Shown in pieces: positions 10,836-22,699 of a DNA stretch of 64,000 nt. Location of the stretch: the NCBI RefSeq assembly GCF_918797505.1, contig NC_092797.1, positions 25,247,372 to 25,311,371 on the forward strand, written 5' to 3'. The position numbers and the translations under genes are program-made. The notes beneath the pieces are model-generated. The model was not told the DNA's origin. It searched no databases and saw only the letters and a program-made list of their open reading frames with translations. Origin of the DNA: Bemisia tabaci. Lineage: Eukaryota > Arthropoda > Insecta > Hemiptera > Aleyrodidae. How positions within the stretch are numbered: position 1 is the first letter of the stretch; every line of letters begins with the position of its first letter.

Positions 10836-10937
10836 ATTTGCCAGACTTGGACAGCGAACAACCTGCAGTGTCCGTAGATGTCTTCTTAAATGATGATAAT
10901 GAGGTATGCGAGAATGAACCCGTTGCCAATGAACCAG
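10836..10937 (+). CDS. acidic exon continuing the recombinase-like gene
   Basis: The acceptor TTTCAG ends at 10835 and the donor CCAG|GTGAGA follows 10937. Length is 102 nt, symmetric phase 1. The upstream long exon ends with one base (G) and this exon starts AT, giving Asp and an uninterrupted frame: DLPDLDSEQPAVSVDVFLND..., rich in Asp and Glu. In-frame splicing to a canonical donor and acceptor supports a spliced gene rather than a bare transposon ORF. The next exon was not found. Confidence 0.55.
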
Positions 10938-12968
10938 GTGAGAAAAATTTCGAAACAATGTCATACATAGGTACTGTACTTTGTTTCATTCTTATGTCCA
11001 TTCACTTCTTGATGATTGAATAGGCCAATTCAGTTCTCTGAAAATGAAATTGACCCTCTCCGATACTTAATCCAGGAAAATAAGCCGAAAAAGGGTTCAT
11101 AGTTTGCAAAAATCCCGGGTAGTAATTTTTCATTGATTCCTATGTAATTTTTGACGCTAAATCCGAATTTTCCAAAAATTTATCTGACGACAAAAGTAGT
11201 TATTTTCAAAAATAAAGCTCGTTAAAGTTCCTATAAAAGTGTTTCTATTCACCTATTTACTCAAGGCAAAATTAAGCGCAATGGCGGGCGCCGAACTTTG
11301 AAAAATGAGCGAAAATTGCGCTTTTTCCCCTATGTCTCCTTTTCTACACGTCCGACGAGTAATTTCTGGACGAATTAAGTGAAGATGATAAAATTTACAC
11401 TAAGTTACATGAAGTGATGTAAAAAATAAGGATCCCAACACATTCCAGTGTTGCCAAAATTACCTAAAATTGTTTTTTGGCTGTTTTGGACCATTAGTAT
11501 TGCCTCTTTAGAATGGCGCAAGCTCGCTTTGGAAAGCCAGATTCAGCGCTCATGCATGCACCGATACTGTTAGCGCTGCTTGTTGTCATGGAAACGGAGT
11601 TCCCCATGATATTAGAATCGTTCCGTTGCTTTCGCTATGGGAGTCCCTATACCTCTGCGACCTTGAGCGTTTCGCCCAGTCTCCGATTTTTGGTTGATTT
11701 TCCGATGTATCAAAAACCGTTGTATTTTTTAGCCAATCATGTCTCTACGTCAAGTTGTGTTGATTGCTAAAATTCGCTTTCAGCGAGTTTTTTTCCACCT
11801 AGAGATGTCGTGTCTGAATTTGCCTTCACATAGTGTCCCGTAAGACTTGCGTGCTTAACTGTTTCCTTCGCATAGAACACACTGAACTATTTTCTTAGCA
11901 TAAGAGAGCACGTTACACAATTTCCTTTGCAAAAAGCTATGCTATTAGTTGGTTTGTGAGTTCTGCCGTCACATTCTTTTCCCCTTTTCCAGTAACCGAC
12001 AAATCTCAAACTGACTGTTGGCTGATGAAGAATTTATGCACTCTTGAAATCACAAATCAGACACACTGAGTTTGGTGGTCTCAAACGATAATTACTTACG
12101 GCTTGTTGGTAAATAGAGAGTAAGGAGGGATTGGAACTTGAACCGAACGCAGGAATTATTTACTTGGGGATTTATGAATAAAAAAATAAAGGAAAGAAGA
12201 GAACTAAAATTTTCTCTTATATAAGAAACTATATTTAACCGCTTTTTTGCTGAATTTCAAAATTAGTTCAAAAAGTTCCAAAAAAGAATATACAAAAATA
12301 GGCAAAGTAAGATTTTTGATAAATAGCAAATACCCTTCTAAAGTATTAATTGTCATATTAGAAAATATTGACATAGCTTGTTGGAAGATATGTGAATGAT
12401 CTGAATTGACTATACTTACCAAATTTGTTTGGCAATGAAATTTTAAAATTTTGTCCTACAGCTAAAATCTAAATTTTTTATATTAACGAAGTTTCGATGT
12501 ACTGTCTTACCTAGCTGTAAACTGTTATGGTCAACTTAGCTTTTGTCGATATTTTTATGCCGGCATGTAATATATTATGCTGCGCATAGTTCCGTTTGAT
12601 TTAATTCCTCATCCCCCATTCTCCGTCGCGATTTTTCATACCTAAGCCTTCCGTGCAAGATGAAATGAGTTTTTCTCGGATCATATACTCATACCTCAGG
12701 TTACCTTAGGTGATGAGGATTACAAATCACTTATAAATTAAAAATTGAAAATTCGGCACCTCCCTTTGGGGGAAATACTTATGTCCAAAAAATTACGCTC
12801 AAAAAATACAAATAGATTCTCCAAAAATTCTGTTGTTTTTCTTCGCTAGGGAAAATTTTGTTGCGAAAACTTAAAAGATTGGTGTGATTGGGTTTTCTTT
12901 AAGATAGAAACAGTAGAATGTAAAGAATACCCCACAACGGAGATATATGGCAGTACGGAAGTTACACG
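10938..12968. other. intergenic or intronic stretch, no gene recognised
   Basis: I see no convincing exon. Short ORFs (for example 11513-11770) have no recognisable domain. The sequence is AT-rich and of ordinary complexity. Confidence 0.4.
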
Positions 12969-13427
12969 TTGACGTGCAGGAGCCTCTGCAAAGTGGAAAG
13001 TAAACTGTATGGTCCTGGTCCATCTCCGTCTGAGGAGTTGACTTTTCGCATTGAGCACAACGATGGGCCTCTTCTACCATCTCTCCGAAATCCCCAGTTC
13101 AAAAAAGCTGTATCCTCCAGCTTCAATTTATCAATATCAAATGCCGCTGATTGTTTTTGTCGTTTATCGAATGGTTCTATTATCAAAATAGAAAATTTTG
13201 CATTGTCTGCACAAGGCGAGAAAGTGTTGATTGGTCGGAAGTTTCTAGATTTAACATCTTTTTACAGTGATCCGCACATTAACAGTACTGAGTTAGGTGT
13301 TTACAAAGGGCAGAGGTTGTCAAATCATCGGTTTTGGGCTGTTTTTAAAATCTCTGAACAATATTTTGGAATCCCTGATGGTCAAGGCAATACGGTGTTA
13401 TTCCCTTTGTTGCATTCCTTAGTGTGA
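12969..13427 (+). pseudogene. C-terminal fragment of a Tnp2/EnSpm-like transposase
   Basis: The frame carries the C-terminal signature of large transposase-like proteins of the animal Tnp2/EnSpm type: CRLSNGSIIKIENF, a middle FLDLTSFYSDP ... ELGVYK, and the ending NTVLFPLLHSLV. The same signature occurs at 41.2-41.5 kb (IVKIENI ... FVFFPLLHI). Upstream catalytic regions are absent. The first codon is not ATG and stops lie close upstream, so it is a stranded 3' exon. The family name is from memory of conserved motifs, not a search. Confidence 0.6.
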
Positions 13428-13550
13428 AAAGTCCTTCAATATCTTATTAAAATTCTGTTAGGACTTGATAAAGTCCTATACAAAAAATTTGATAGCCAGC
13501 GTGCACGAGTCTTGCATACAAGTCATATTTTTTAATTCTTCCACGTACAG

Positions 13551-14458
13551 AGTCCCATCTCTTCGCCGTGATCTGGCGGCACTGGTACCTCGAAGTATAT
13601 ATCGCACGATACAGAAGAAGCTGGATGGTTCTAATGTAGGAGACATACGGTGGGATTCGGAACGCTTTTATTCATGCGTTGATAAATCTGATAAAACAAT
13701 TTACAGGCAGGATGTAATCGTGAAGGTACGTATATATTTCGTTGATTTTAGCCTTGACCACTTAGTATGAGAATTGACAGCTTGGTTTTTTTTTCATTTT
13801 TCATTGTAAAACTTTTCACCTTCTTAAAGACGTTAGCATTGTTACAATGTGATTGGAACCGGGGGTAAGACTGCAACGTAATTCTATTTCCTTTGACATA
13901 ATTGTGGCATTAATAGACGTCAACCTAATTACGTCCTAGAGATACAATTAAATCGACGTTTCCCCTTAAAACGTCTACGTCAAACTTATGTAAAGCAATA
14001 GGAATTTGACACTTATTTTATGACACTTATATTAATATTTTCTTTCCCCGGACAGGATGATGATTTTACTTGTCCGTTCTACATAGAAATGTATATATGT
14101 TTTCAGACGATCGTCCAAGTTGAACGTTTCTTGAGAAAGCGGTTCAACCTATCGAAAGGCCCCACAGCAGAGAAAATCCATATTTATTACTTGTCGAACG
14201 GTGATGCCAAATGGAGAGTAAAAGCATTTTCCGAAATTAAGGATCGCCGGCTGTGCTTGACCAACATTATAATGTCAACCAAACCATCAAACTTCTATTG
14301 CAACGTGGACCCCGTTGGGCAATACAAAATGGGGAAAGGAATCACCAGGAGTAAGCCCACCATCCCGAGGGGTGAACTCGCACCACATGATAAATACACA
14401 CGAGTTTCTGAAATGATGAAAATCACGGAAGCGACACAGGAAGAGAAACCACCATCTC
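13551..14458 (+). CDS. uncharacterised gene A, exons 1-2 (paralogue of the 52-kb gene)
   Basis: Exon 13551-13725 lies between TACAG (13546-13550) and GTGAAG|GTACGT. It encodes VPSLRRDLAALVPRS... ending ERFYSCVDKSDKTIYRQDVIVK. Exon 14107-14458 lies between TTTTCAG and CATCTC|GTAAGT and encodes IHIYYLSNGDAKWRVKAF, then a basic and charged tail. Junctions are phase 0 then phase 1. The gene at 52.3 kb has matching blocks in the same order (RFFVCVDVSTGTKHNTAIIL; FFYISNGGKKWTVENF) with the same phases, so the two are true paralogues. No known domain is recognised. The 5' end, including the start codon, is not found; exon 1 is preceded by an unrelated transposase relic. Confidence 0.6.
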
Positions 14459-14876
14459 GTAAGTATATTTCCATTAGTGACTTGTGATTGTCAACATAGG
14501 TACGTTGTAGGCTCCTCTCTTCAAGGTGTGATGTAAAAACTCCTCTCCAAGGGGTGAATTAAAAACTTCTCTCTTCAATGTGTGATTTAAAAACTCCTTT
14601 TTCGAGGGGTGATGTAAGACTAGACGTTTTGTTGCTTTGTCTTCGCGAGAGGGGTCCCATCATTCCTTAAGAAACTGGATTTTAAGCCTTCGCCTACAAC
14701 TAGTGAACTCATTTTTCGTAGGGAACCGTTTATCTTCTGAAATCACCTCTTATTGCAGACAACATATTATTTTAAAAGCAATTTTTCTAACGCCGATCCT
14801 AGTTATCTCATAAGAGTAAACCACGTTTCTCAGTTAGTGGGCGAGGAGAATTTCCATTTCACTCCTCATAACGTAG
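14459..14876. other. 5' part of intron of gene A
   Basis: Contains three imperfect repeats of a ~35-bp phrase (CTCCTCT..AAGGGGTGA..TAAAAACT) at about 14510-14615. An open stretch at 14753-14876 follows TTGCAG but cannot be joined in phase to exon 2, so it is not called as an exon. Confidence 0.4.
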
Positions 14877-16643
14877 AAAGGACCCTACAACAAAACGGCA
14901 AAATCGGCCTAAACACGGAATCGTACGATTTTCTCAGGGATGATAGAGGGTCTTCCCAGACACTCAAAACTGGTCATATTTTTTGCCTAACCCCCAGGGA
15001 AAAGGGGGGAGAGGGGGTCAAAGTCAAAACCTTTAAATTAGCATAACTTCTCAACGGTTTGTTGTAGAAAGATGATCTTGGTGTCAAAATTTCCAGAAAA
15101 ATGAGAGCTTTTAGAATACATGTATGAAATTAATTAAATTTTAAAATTTGACCCACTTTTGGGGCATTTTACAAGGTCCCCCTTACGTAAATTTTCGTTT
15201 TTTGAGATTTTTGGTTGTTCGGTTCGCACGGATCAAAACAAAAACAATTTCAAATGAAAGTAGAGCGTTTAAGCTTTAAAACAAGCCCAAGATGATCTTG
15301 GGGAAACGATTAGAAGCGGAGTTATGAGTCTTCAAAGTTGACGTGGCGCGCGGGAACCTTGTATGTTCCGAGTCTCAAGGTCACCTGCGCGCCCCGGACT
15401 GCCTGCAGGTTGCAAGTTTTTGTGTTTTTATGCTTCTGTAGGTCATTTTTAATGTAAATCATTCAATGAAGATAGTTTAATCAGAATTTTTTAATTTTAT
15501 ACAATGGGCCTTCGGCGAGGTACACCACATTAACGTCAAAAAATTTTAACTGCGTTTCAAATAGCCCCCTCAAGAATAACTGAGACTTGTTTTGAAGCTC
15601 AAAGCTCGTCTGCTTCTACGAGAAACTATTTGGCTTTACCAAGTAGTCCAGTACCACATGTGCATCCGTGTGCAGTTTCGTGGGTAAAATTGTTGTGATA
15701 TGTCATTCTCTTCTTTAGGATGTCTAGAATCAGAATTTCGATGGTGTCAAGTTCAAAAATTGAAACGACGCCCAGAATTCAAGATGGCGTCCAAGATGGC
15801 CGCCGCCATGGTGAAAGATTTAAAGTTTGCGGATAGCGTCGAGTCAGATGTCGATACCTATGTAAAATGACACGAGGAATCCGAATATCACATTTAAAAA
15901 CACCCCCGACCCAAAGGAGGGCTCCAAATCCAAGATGGCGGCCAAAAATACCACTCAGGGGCACTAATTTGCCTATACGGGTCCAAGTGCATAGTGAGGT
16001 ATCAATTATTAGGTTTTCGGGGTCGTAGAGTCCGAAAATGAGGTCCATTTTTCGCTGCGGCCCTCCAGAGACCCTAAAATCAAATATGGCGCCCAAAATG
16101 GCCACCGGTTTTTACGGCTGAAACACCAATTTAGCGCAGCTATGATAAGCAATACGTTCAAAATTTAGTTTTGTGGGGCAAGGAGTTCGAATACGAGATC
16201 AAATGTTTATTCCTACAAAAAAATTAAGCCTCCGAATCGAAAATGGCTACCGACATGGTTGCCAGTTAGAGGCGCAGGCCGGTAAATGACTATTGATATT
16301 AAGGGGATTTGCCAAAGGAGCTAGGGGTTTCGATAAGGGCCGTTTTTCGGCCCATACCCTGAAATTCTTCAATTTTACGATTTTTTTGCTTCTTGGGAGT
16401 CTAAATTTTACGGAATGTGTCATGCTTTTGTCATTTTCGGTCTATTTAGGGGTCTAATGCTGGCCTAAACATGAGTCTGAAGGCTAATTTTGGCGGAAAA
16501 TTCGGGTTTCTTGGCATTCGACGCGCTGCGCCCGCTGTTTCATGACGATCAAATATCATCGGAGGAGCAAATTTTCCTTCAAGTATGTTCATTAAGGGTG
16601 TAAGATATAGTCATTCTGGCCAACTTTCGTCGATGGCAACCCT
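14877..16643 (+). repeat. left arm of long inverted repeat
   Basis: Near-identical to the complement of 18740-20625, except for 15501-15643, which is unrelated to its counterpart 19750-20000 in the right arm. Confidence 0.8.
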
Positions 16644-18739
16644 TGTGCTCAGTGTTCGAATCTCACAGGCGCCAACGCGCCAAATGCGCCTAAAACATCG
16701 GTCATTGCTCCTAATAAAGAAGGCTCTGCGCCAACGTGGCCCTTAAAAATTGCCCCTTTAAAATCTGAATTTTCATTAGGTGATCATTCGAAATTTTCAG
16801 CATTACAATTAGTGAGAGCTTCTTCTATTCTTCACGATTTCATCCTTAGTGCTTTTGTCTTCACCAAGTCACAGCTGCCTACTAGTTCTGTTACGAAAAC
16901 ATCTAAATTTGCGTCTAATTTTTCACTAAATAAGCCGTAATATATAGGCAAAAAGTCAATCTGGCCCCTAAAAAATCTTCAATGGCGCCTAAAATTCAGA
17001 CTTGATGCGCCCCATGGCTCCTAAAACTCAAAGGTGAGTTTGGAAAACTGCTTGCGCTCATAGTTAAAACGAAATTTTTAGAATTTACTCGTTTTTCATC
17101 ATTATTTAGATGGCGTCTAATTAGATCACAAATCTTAGAAATGTGTAATCTTATTAGGCGCAGTTCGAGGCTTCCATAGCGCAAATTTATCATAAAATGC
17201 AGAAAAATTACGCTTTCGTACCCTTAACACAACATACTTTCGAATTGTTGCATTTAACAAATCTGAAATTTGTTTGAAATTCTAACTCTGTTTGGACGCA
17301 GCTCGAGGCTACCGTAACACAGATCTTCATGAATTTCCGCAGAAAAACTTTTTTTTTACCTTAACACGAAATACTTTCGAATTGTTGCAATCAACAAATC
17401 TGGAAATTGTTTGAAATTTAAACTCTATTTAGACGCATTTTTGGACGAAAATTTTATAAAATACTAATCAAATGAACACTGTGGTTTCATTTAAGACTCT
17501 ACATCAAAAGAGATAAATATCTTCGAAGGCCTCAAACTTTTTCTTTTCTCGTCTTTCCTCATCATCTTCTGTCTCCTCTTTCCTTCACTCTTTCCCCCCT
17601 TTTTTTTCTTTCGGCGGGGGGGGGGGGGGGCTTGAGCCCGGGGGGGCCGATAAAGTGACATAGAACCCTGTGGGCATATCCGGGTGGTATTACCAACGGC
17701 AGGTGGACGATAGAGTCGTGGACTGCCCAGCGCATATTGCATCTGTCATCTAGTACCTCGCTCATTACAGATATGAGGCTGAACTAGAAAAACTAAGCGT
17801 TTGCTAGATGAATACGCGTCATTTCCCCAAAATTCTACAATGGTAGCTCCAAATGAGTTGTCTGATGGGAGGAACCTGATGAAGAGGCAACAGATGAGGA
17901 AGCGGTAAGGAGGCTAGGCAGGAGTGAACCAGGAAAACCAGAGTTTCCAATTATTTTTGGGAAGTAGAATTCTGATCGATCGCAGACAATAAAAGTGACG
18001 GAGGGCAGGGTTTGTCAGGGTGGGTAAAAAATCAGCATTGAGAACTCGTGATTCTGACACATGGCTTACTTTTTATTCGGATCCCAGATCACGGTCAATG
18101 TTTCAAAGTTGCATCTTCGTGCGTAAATATCACGTCAAAAAATCGTAAGATAATGGGTCGCCTACAAGCCCAAGATCATAAAAAAAACTTTACCTGCAAA
18201 AAATATGATCTATTTGCATCCCTGAATACAGTAATTTGAATCCTACGTATTTATTTAATGCGCATAATGCGAAATAATGGCTCAAATCTTGGGCCAACTC
18301 GGAATAATTTTCTCGATTTTTACCGATGATATATGGCAATGCCGCGCCGCGATCGGAGTCTCTTTAGATAAATACATGTAATGAACAAAATAATAATCGA
18401 TAAATGCATGTGCAGATTCATTAGTCATGTGATCGTTACGTATGAAAAATCAAGGGTTTTGAACTTTGCTGAATGAGCTCGACGAAGAACAGCCTCCAAA
18501 TACTGAAATAATCACAAATAGTTTTCTATGATTTTAGGCAACAAAATATGGCAACACCGGCTTTTTCTTGGAAGGAGGGGGGGGGCTTTTAATTCCATAA
18601 AGTTTTTTGGAGGGCTACGTACAATTTCCGCCAAGGAATCTATTTCTGGTTTAAGATGAGTAGCCCTTTTTTATACCATTTTAATAATAATGATGAAAAA
18701 CAAGAAAATTCTAAAAAGTTCGTTTTAACTATGAGCGCG

Positions 18740-20625
18740 AGGGTTGCCATCGACGAAAGTTGGCCAGAGTGACTATATCTTACACCCTTAATGAACATAC
18801 TTGAGGGAAAATTTGCTCCTCCGATGATATTTGATCGTCATGAAACAGCGGGCGCAGCGCGTCGAATGCCAAGAAACCCGAATTTTCCGCCAAAATTAGC
18901 CTTCAGACTCATGTTTAGGCCAGCATTAGACCCCTAAATAGACCGAAAATGACAAAAGCATGACACATTCCGTAAAATTTAGACTCCCAAGAAGCAAAAA
19001 AAATCGTAAAATTGAAGAATTTCAGGGTATGGGCCGAAAAACGGCCCTTATCGAAACCCCTAGCTCCTTTGGCAAATCCCCTTAATATCAATAGTCATTT
19101 ACCGGCCTGCGCCTCTAACTGGCAACCATGTCGGTAGCCATTTTCGATTCGGAGGCTTAATTTTTTTGTAGGAATAAACATTTGATCTCGTATTCGAACT
19201 CCTTGCCCCACAAAACTAAATTTTGAACGTATTGCTTATCATAGCTGCGCTAAATTGGTGTTTCAGCCGTAAAACCGGTGGCCATTTTGGGCGCCATATT
19301 TGATTTTAGGGTCTCTGGAGGGCCGCAGCGAAAAATGGACCTCATTTTCGGACTCTACGACCCCGAAAACCTAATAATTGATACCTCACTATGCACTTGG
19401 ACCCGTATAGGCAAATTAGTGCCCCTGAGTGGTATTTTTGGCCGCCATCTTGGATTTGGAGCCCTCCTTTGGGTCGGGGGTGTTTTTAAATGTGATGTTC
19501 GGATTCCTCGTGTCATTTTACATAGGAATCGACATCTGACTCGACGCTATCCGCAAACTTTAAATCTTTCACCATGGCGGCGGCCATCTTGGACGCCATC
19601 TTGAATTCTGGGCGTCGTTTCAATTTTTGAACTTGACACCATCGAAATTCTGATTCTAGACATCCTAAAGAAGAGAATGACATATCTCAACAATTTTACC
19701 CACGAAGCTGCACACGGGACCTTTTATTTGTACATGTGGTACTGGACTAAAGTGAGTTCCGTCAAGCACTGTAGCTTGTAGCTCAATTAAAAAATTTTAA
19801 AATTAGGGGTACCCCAAAATTTGGCATCAATGGGTTATAATTTCTAAATGGTTCAGTTCTGTATGGAGCATATGTATATTTGAACTGAGGGTCCATGGTT
19901 TCTTCTAAATTATAAGAGCAGAATCGTCATCGTTAGCAAATGTTTAATGAGGTATGATGGACATAATGGTTGATACTCTAAGCCCCCTCTCGCTCCTCCC
20001 GTAAAATTAAAAAATTTCGATTATTCTATCTTCATTGAATGATTTACATTGAAAATGACCTACAGAAGCATAAAAACACAAAAACTTGCAACCTGCAGGC
20101 AATCCGGGGCGCGCAGGTGACCTTGAGACTCGGAAACATACAAGGTTCCCGCGCGCCGCGTCAACTTTGAAGACTCATAACTCCGCTTCTAATCGTTTCC
20201 CCAAGATCATCTTGGGCTTGTTTTAAAGCTTAAACGCTCTACTTTCATTTGAAATTGTTTTTGTTTTAATCCGTGCGAACCGAACAACCAAAAATCTCAA
20301 AAAACGAAAATTTACGAAAGGGGGACCTTGTAAAATGCCCCAAAAGTGGGTCAAATTTTAAAATTTAATTAATTTCATACATATATTCTAAAAGCTCTCA
20401 TTTTTCTGGAAATTTTGACACCAAGATCATCTTTCTACGACAAACCGTTGAGAAGTTATGCTAATTTAAAGGTTTTGACTTTGACCCCCTCTCCCCCCTT
20501 TTCCCTGGGGGTTAGGCAAAAAATATGACCAGTTTTGAGTGCCTGGGAAGACCCTCTATCATCCCTGAGAAAATCGTACGATTCCGTGTTTAGGCCGATT
20601 TGGCCGTTTTGTTGTAGGGTCCTTT
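18740..20625 (-). repeat. right arm of long inverted repeat
   Basis: Complement of the left arm. It is about 120 bp longer because of the non-homologous internal segment 19750-20000. It ends 20 bp before the acceptor of gene A exon 3. Confidence 0.8.
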
Positions 20626-20645
20626 AAGGTGAAATTCTTTTACAG

Positions 20646-20914
20646 GGATCACTGACCCCGAATTGGAAGCTTTGGTGGAAGAAAGGTTCCTAGCAAGAAA
20701 AGCCGACCTCGAAAAAGAATTCCAAGCCCGCATGACGGAGTTTTTCAATAATCAACTAAGGACAACGGCATTTGAAGCCCCTGCAGGAACAGACTTGACG
20801 CCATCAGCCGATATTCCTCCCGGCGATTTGGCGAAAAAGCCAAAAGTCTCTTCAGCGACAGTCTCTTCACCAAAAGGCAAATCGTGGCGTTCAGGACCGA
20901 CGAAGCTGAGATGA
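20646..20914 (+). CDS. uncharacterised gene A, terminal exon
   Basis: The acceptor TTTTACAG ends at 20645. The first two bases (GG) combine with the C left by exon 2 to give Arg, and the frame then reads ITDPELEALVEERF..., a charged helical, coiled-coil-like segment of ~40 residues, followed by a Pro/Ser/Lys-rich tail (PPGDLAKKPKVSSATVSSPKGK) and TGA at 20912-20914. The phase match across a 6.2-kb intron carrying the 5.7-kb inverted-repeat element is the main evidence that this is the same gene. No domain is recognised. Confidence 0.55.
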
Positions 20915-21058
20915 ATCTGCATTTACTGTAGTACCTTGAATTCTTTCTTTATCTCAGGAAAGAGGAGCTGGGAAAAATTAATGGGCTCTCAAAGTCTTGG
21001 ATAAAAGAAGTCACTCTCATTTAAAATGTAACTCACTGTTTTTTTTTTTTTTTTGCAG

Positions 21059-21239
21059 GTGAAAGCTTACACTTGGCTACATCGAAATGACTCTTGTGTT
21101 GCTAATACTGCCCGAGGAATCGCGAAAGCAGTTGTGGCTGAAAGTTTGCTGTCTACTTTCTCTCTTCAAGGCGGGCGAGCCAAAAATAAACCCCACAAAC
21201 GGCCTTTCAATGCATTGGCACTCTACTCTTTGATCATCC
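21059..21239 (+). CDS. BEN-domain exon
   Basis: A long T-tract and TTGCAG end at 21058; the donor CATCC|GTAAGT follows 21239. The encoded segment (NTARGIAKAVVAESLLSTF, then SLQGGRAKNKPHKRPFNAL, then ALYSLII) matches the helical C-terminal half of BEN domains, whose usual pattern is ArxLaxxLFxxEELxxxSlxG...rpxLdpxKl. BEN domains bind DNA and recruit chromatin factors. It begins in phase 0 and ends in phase 1. Upstream exons are not certain. A short open stretch after CTCAG at about 20958 could be one. Confidence 0.55.
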
Positions 21240-21715
21240 GTAAGTGGCTTCTTCTCCTTCATCAGACTTTTTTTTCTTCTTTTTCTTTTTTTTTGGCTCT
21301 GCCAAAATTATCTAAATTCATACAAATTATTAAAGGAAAGTATTAAAGGAAAGAGATATTGCAATAAAGAATTTTTTGGGGTCAAAGAAATGACTTGTGA
21401 ATACATGGTTCCTCATCAAAATTTCACCAGAAAAACGATTTGAGCATGGTAAACGAGATGAAAAATGCTGGCAAGCAATATCCCTTGTATAATATCACAT
21501 AGTTTAAATGGGGTGCACTGTCACTGTCTCGCGGCCACACCTCACGGCTCTGCCCAGTGCTCCAACTTTTTCCAGCCACGTTTCGACCTGCTCCAGCTCT
21601 TCTCTCTAAAACGGCCCTTTTTAGGGCCACCAAGTTCACAAGCACCCTCAGTGGTGACCTCCGACTCAAGTACACGCACATACCTTCTGATCTCATCCAC
21701 GAACACCGCCATTGA

Positions 21716-22260
21716 TTGCAGCCTTCACGCATCACCATTCTACCGCCTCTGAAGATAACCGCTTCCGCTATTTGGAAACTCCTGAGCTGGGCTACCGGAG
21801 GTGAAAATTTCGATGAAATTGATCCCGCTCTCAAAGCAGCCAATGGCAGAAATTTGGCCCTCCTCGAGCAGATGAAAATTATGCGCGAGAAGATTAATTT
21901 TTATCGAGCAGAGCTTCACAAAAGGCCACCCGCTACCGCAAACACCGGCGTAAAGAAGGATATCAAAATGCCTCCTTTCAACCTAGAGAAACCTCAACTT
22001 TGGTTTTCCCAGGTCGAGTCCATTTTAGGAAATGTGTTCGGAGTTTAAATGGAGTTTTAATGTGTGGAATATCGCGAGCAAGATGATGCGCTACTCTCTT
22101 GTTTCCTCTTAATTAGATACTCGTGTCGCCAATGAGGTGGAGGATATACCTACTCATATCGCCTCCCACTGACACACCATACGCCAAATTGAAATCTGAG
22201 CTCATTTTTCGCTTATTCAAGTTCGAGACGCATCGAGTACGAGCTGTTTTACTGTGTAGT
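21716..22260 (+). pseudogene. Ty3/gypsy-type gag relic
   Basis: The block IKMPPFNLEKPQLWFSQVES is the start of the retrotransposon gag core (family pattern lPpFwxxdPxlWFxqvE). Further on, in shifted frames, come TRVANEVEDI and TDTPYAKLKSELIFRLF, matching the family's aaeVxDiixxPPxxxPYxxLKxxLi. Stops at 22046-22048 and frame changes break it. No protease, RT or LTR is recognised nearby. Confidence 0.6.
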
Positions 22261-22699
22261 GATTTATATTTTGTGATTTCTTCACTTGTGTTCCTCAATT
22301 TAATTTATCACCTCAGTTCTTGGTTTTTATTTTTTCGCTGTATTTTGCAGCCATATTTTATATTAGCTCTATTTCTGCTACATTTATATTAGCTATTTTC
22401 CTTCATTTATATTGGCTCTGTTTTTGCTATAATTAGTCAAAAGAATTTGACAATGGTCAACTTACTTTAAGGATTATTTGACTTAAAATGCAATTACATG
22501 CATTGCAGTACACAGTCTAATTCATGCTCTTGAGAATGTATTTCCTAAGCTTGTAATATTCCTCCCCCCTGGTACAAATTGGCAGTAGAATCTGTTTTCT
22601 AAACTAACATGGGCCTATACATACAATACAGCCGGCTGTAAGATTTCCAAAAGCTTCTATAGCCGGCAACACAATTTCTTATGGTCTTTTATATCCGAT

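Larger units (their letters stand above)
14877..20625. mobile_element. 5.7-kb long-inverted-repeat element inside the intron of gene A
   Basis: Outer ends are mirror images: left AAAGGACCCTACAACAAAAC, right its complement ending at 20625. Arms are 14877-16643 and 18740-20625. Pairing resumes for a further ~65 bp at about 17049-17115 with 18670-18735, after a ~400-bp insertion in the left arm. The arms carry many AAGATGGCG phrases. The mirrored 108-codon ORFs at 15779-16105 (-) and 19278-19604 (+) differ at two residues and are translations of the arms, not genes. The loop (about 17116-18669) has no recognisable transposase. It is a giant TIR or foldback non-autonomous element. No clear target duplication is seen. 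Confidence 0.8.

Noticed and set aside
14753..15046. 97-codon ORF as exon of gene A
   Set aside because: It cannot be joined in phase to the preceding donor and runs into the arm of the inverted-repeat element.
17743..17820. Exon resembling RYEAELE of gene B exon at 53308
   Set aside because: Match is only about seven residues, followed at once by a stop, and lies in the loop of the inverted-repeat element.
15779..19604. Two near-identical 108-codon ORFs on opposite strands as a gene pair
   Set aside because: They are mirror translations of the arms of the long inverted repeat, rich in AAGATGGCG phrases, with no domain.
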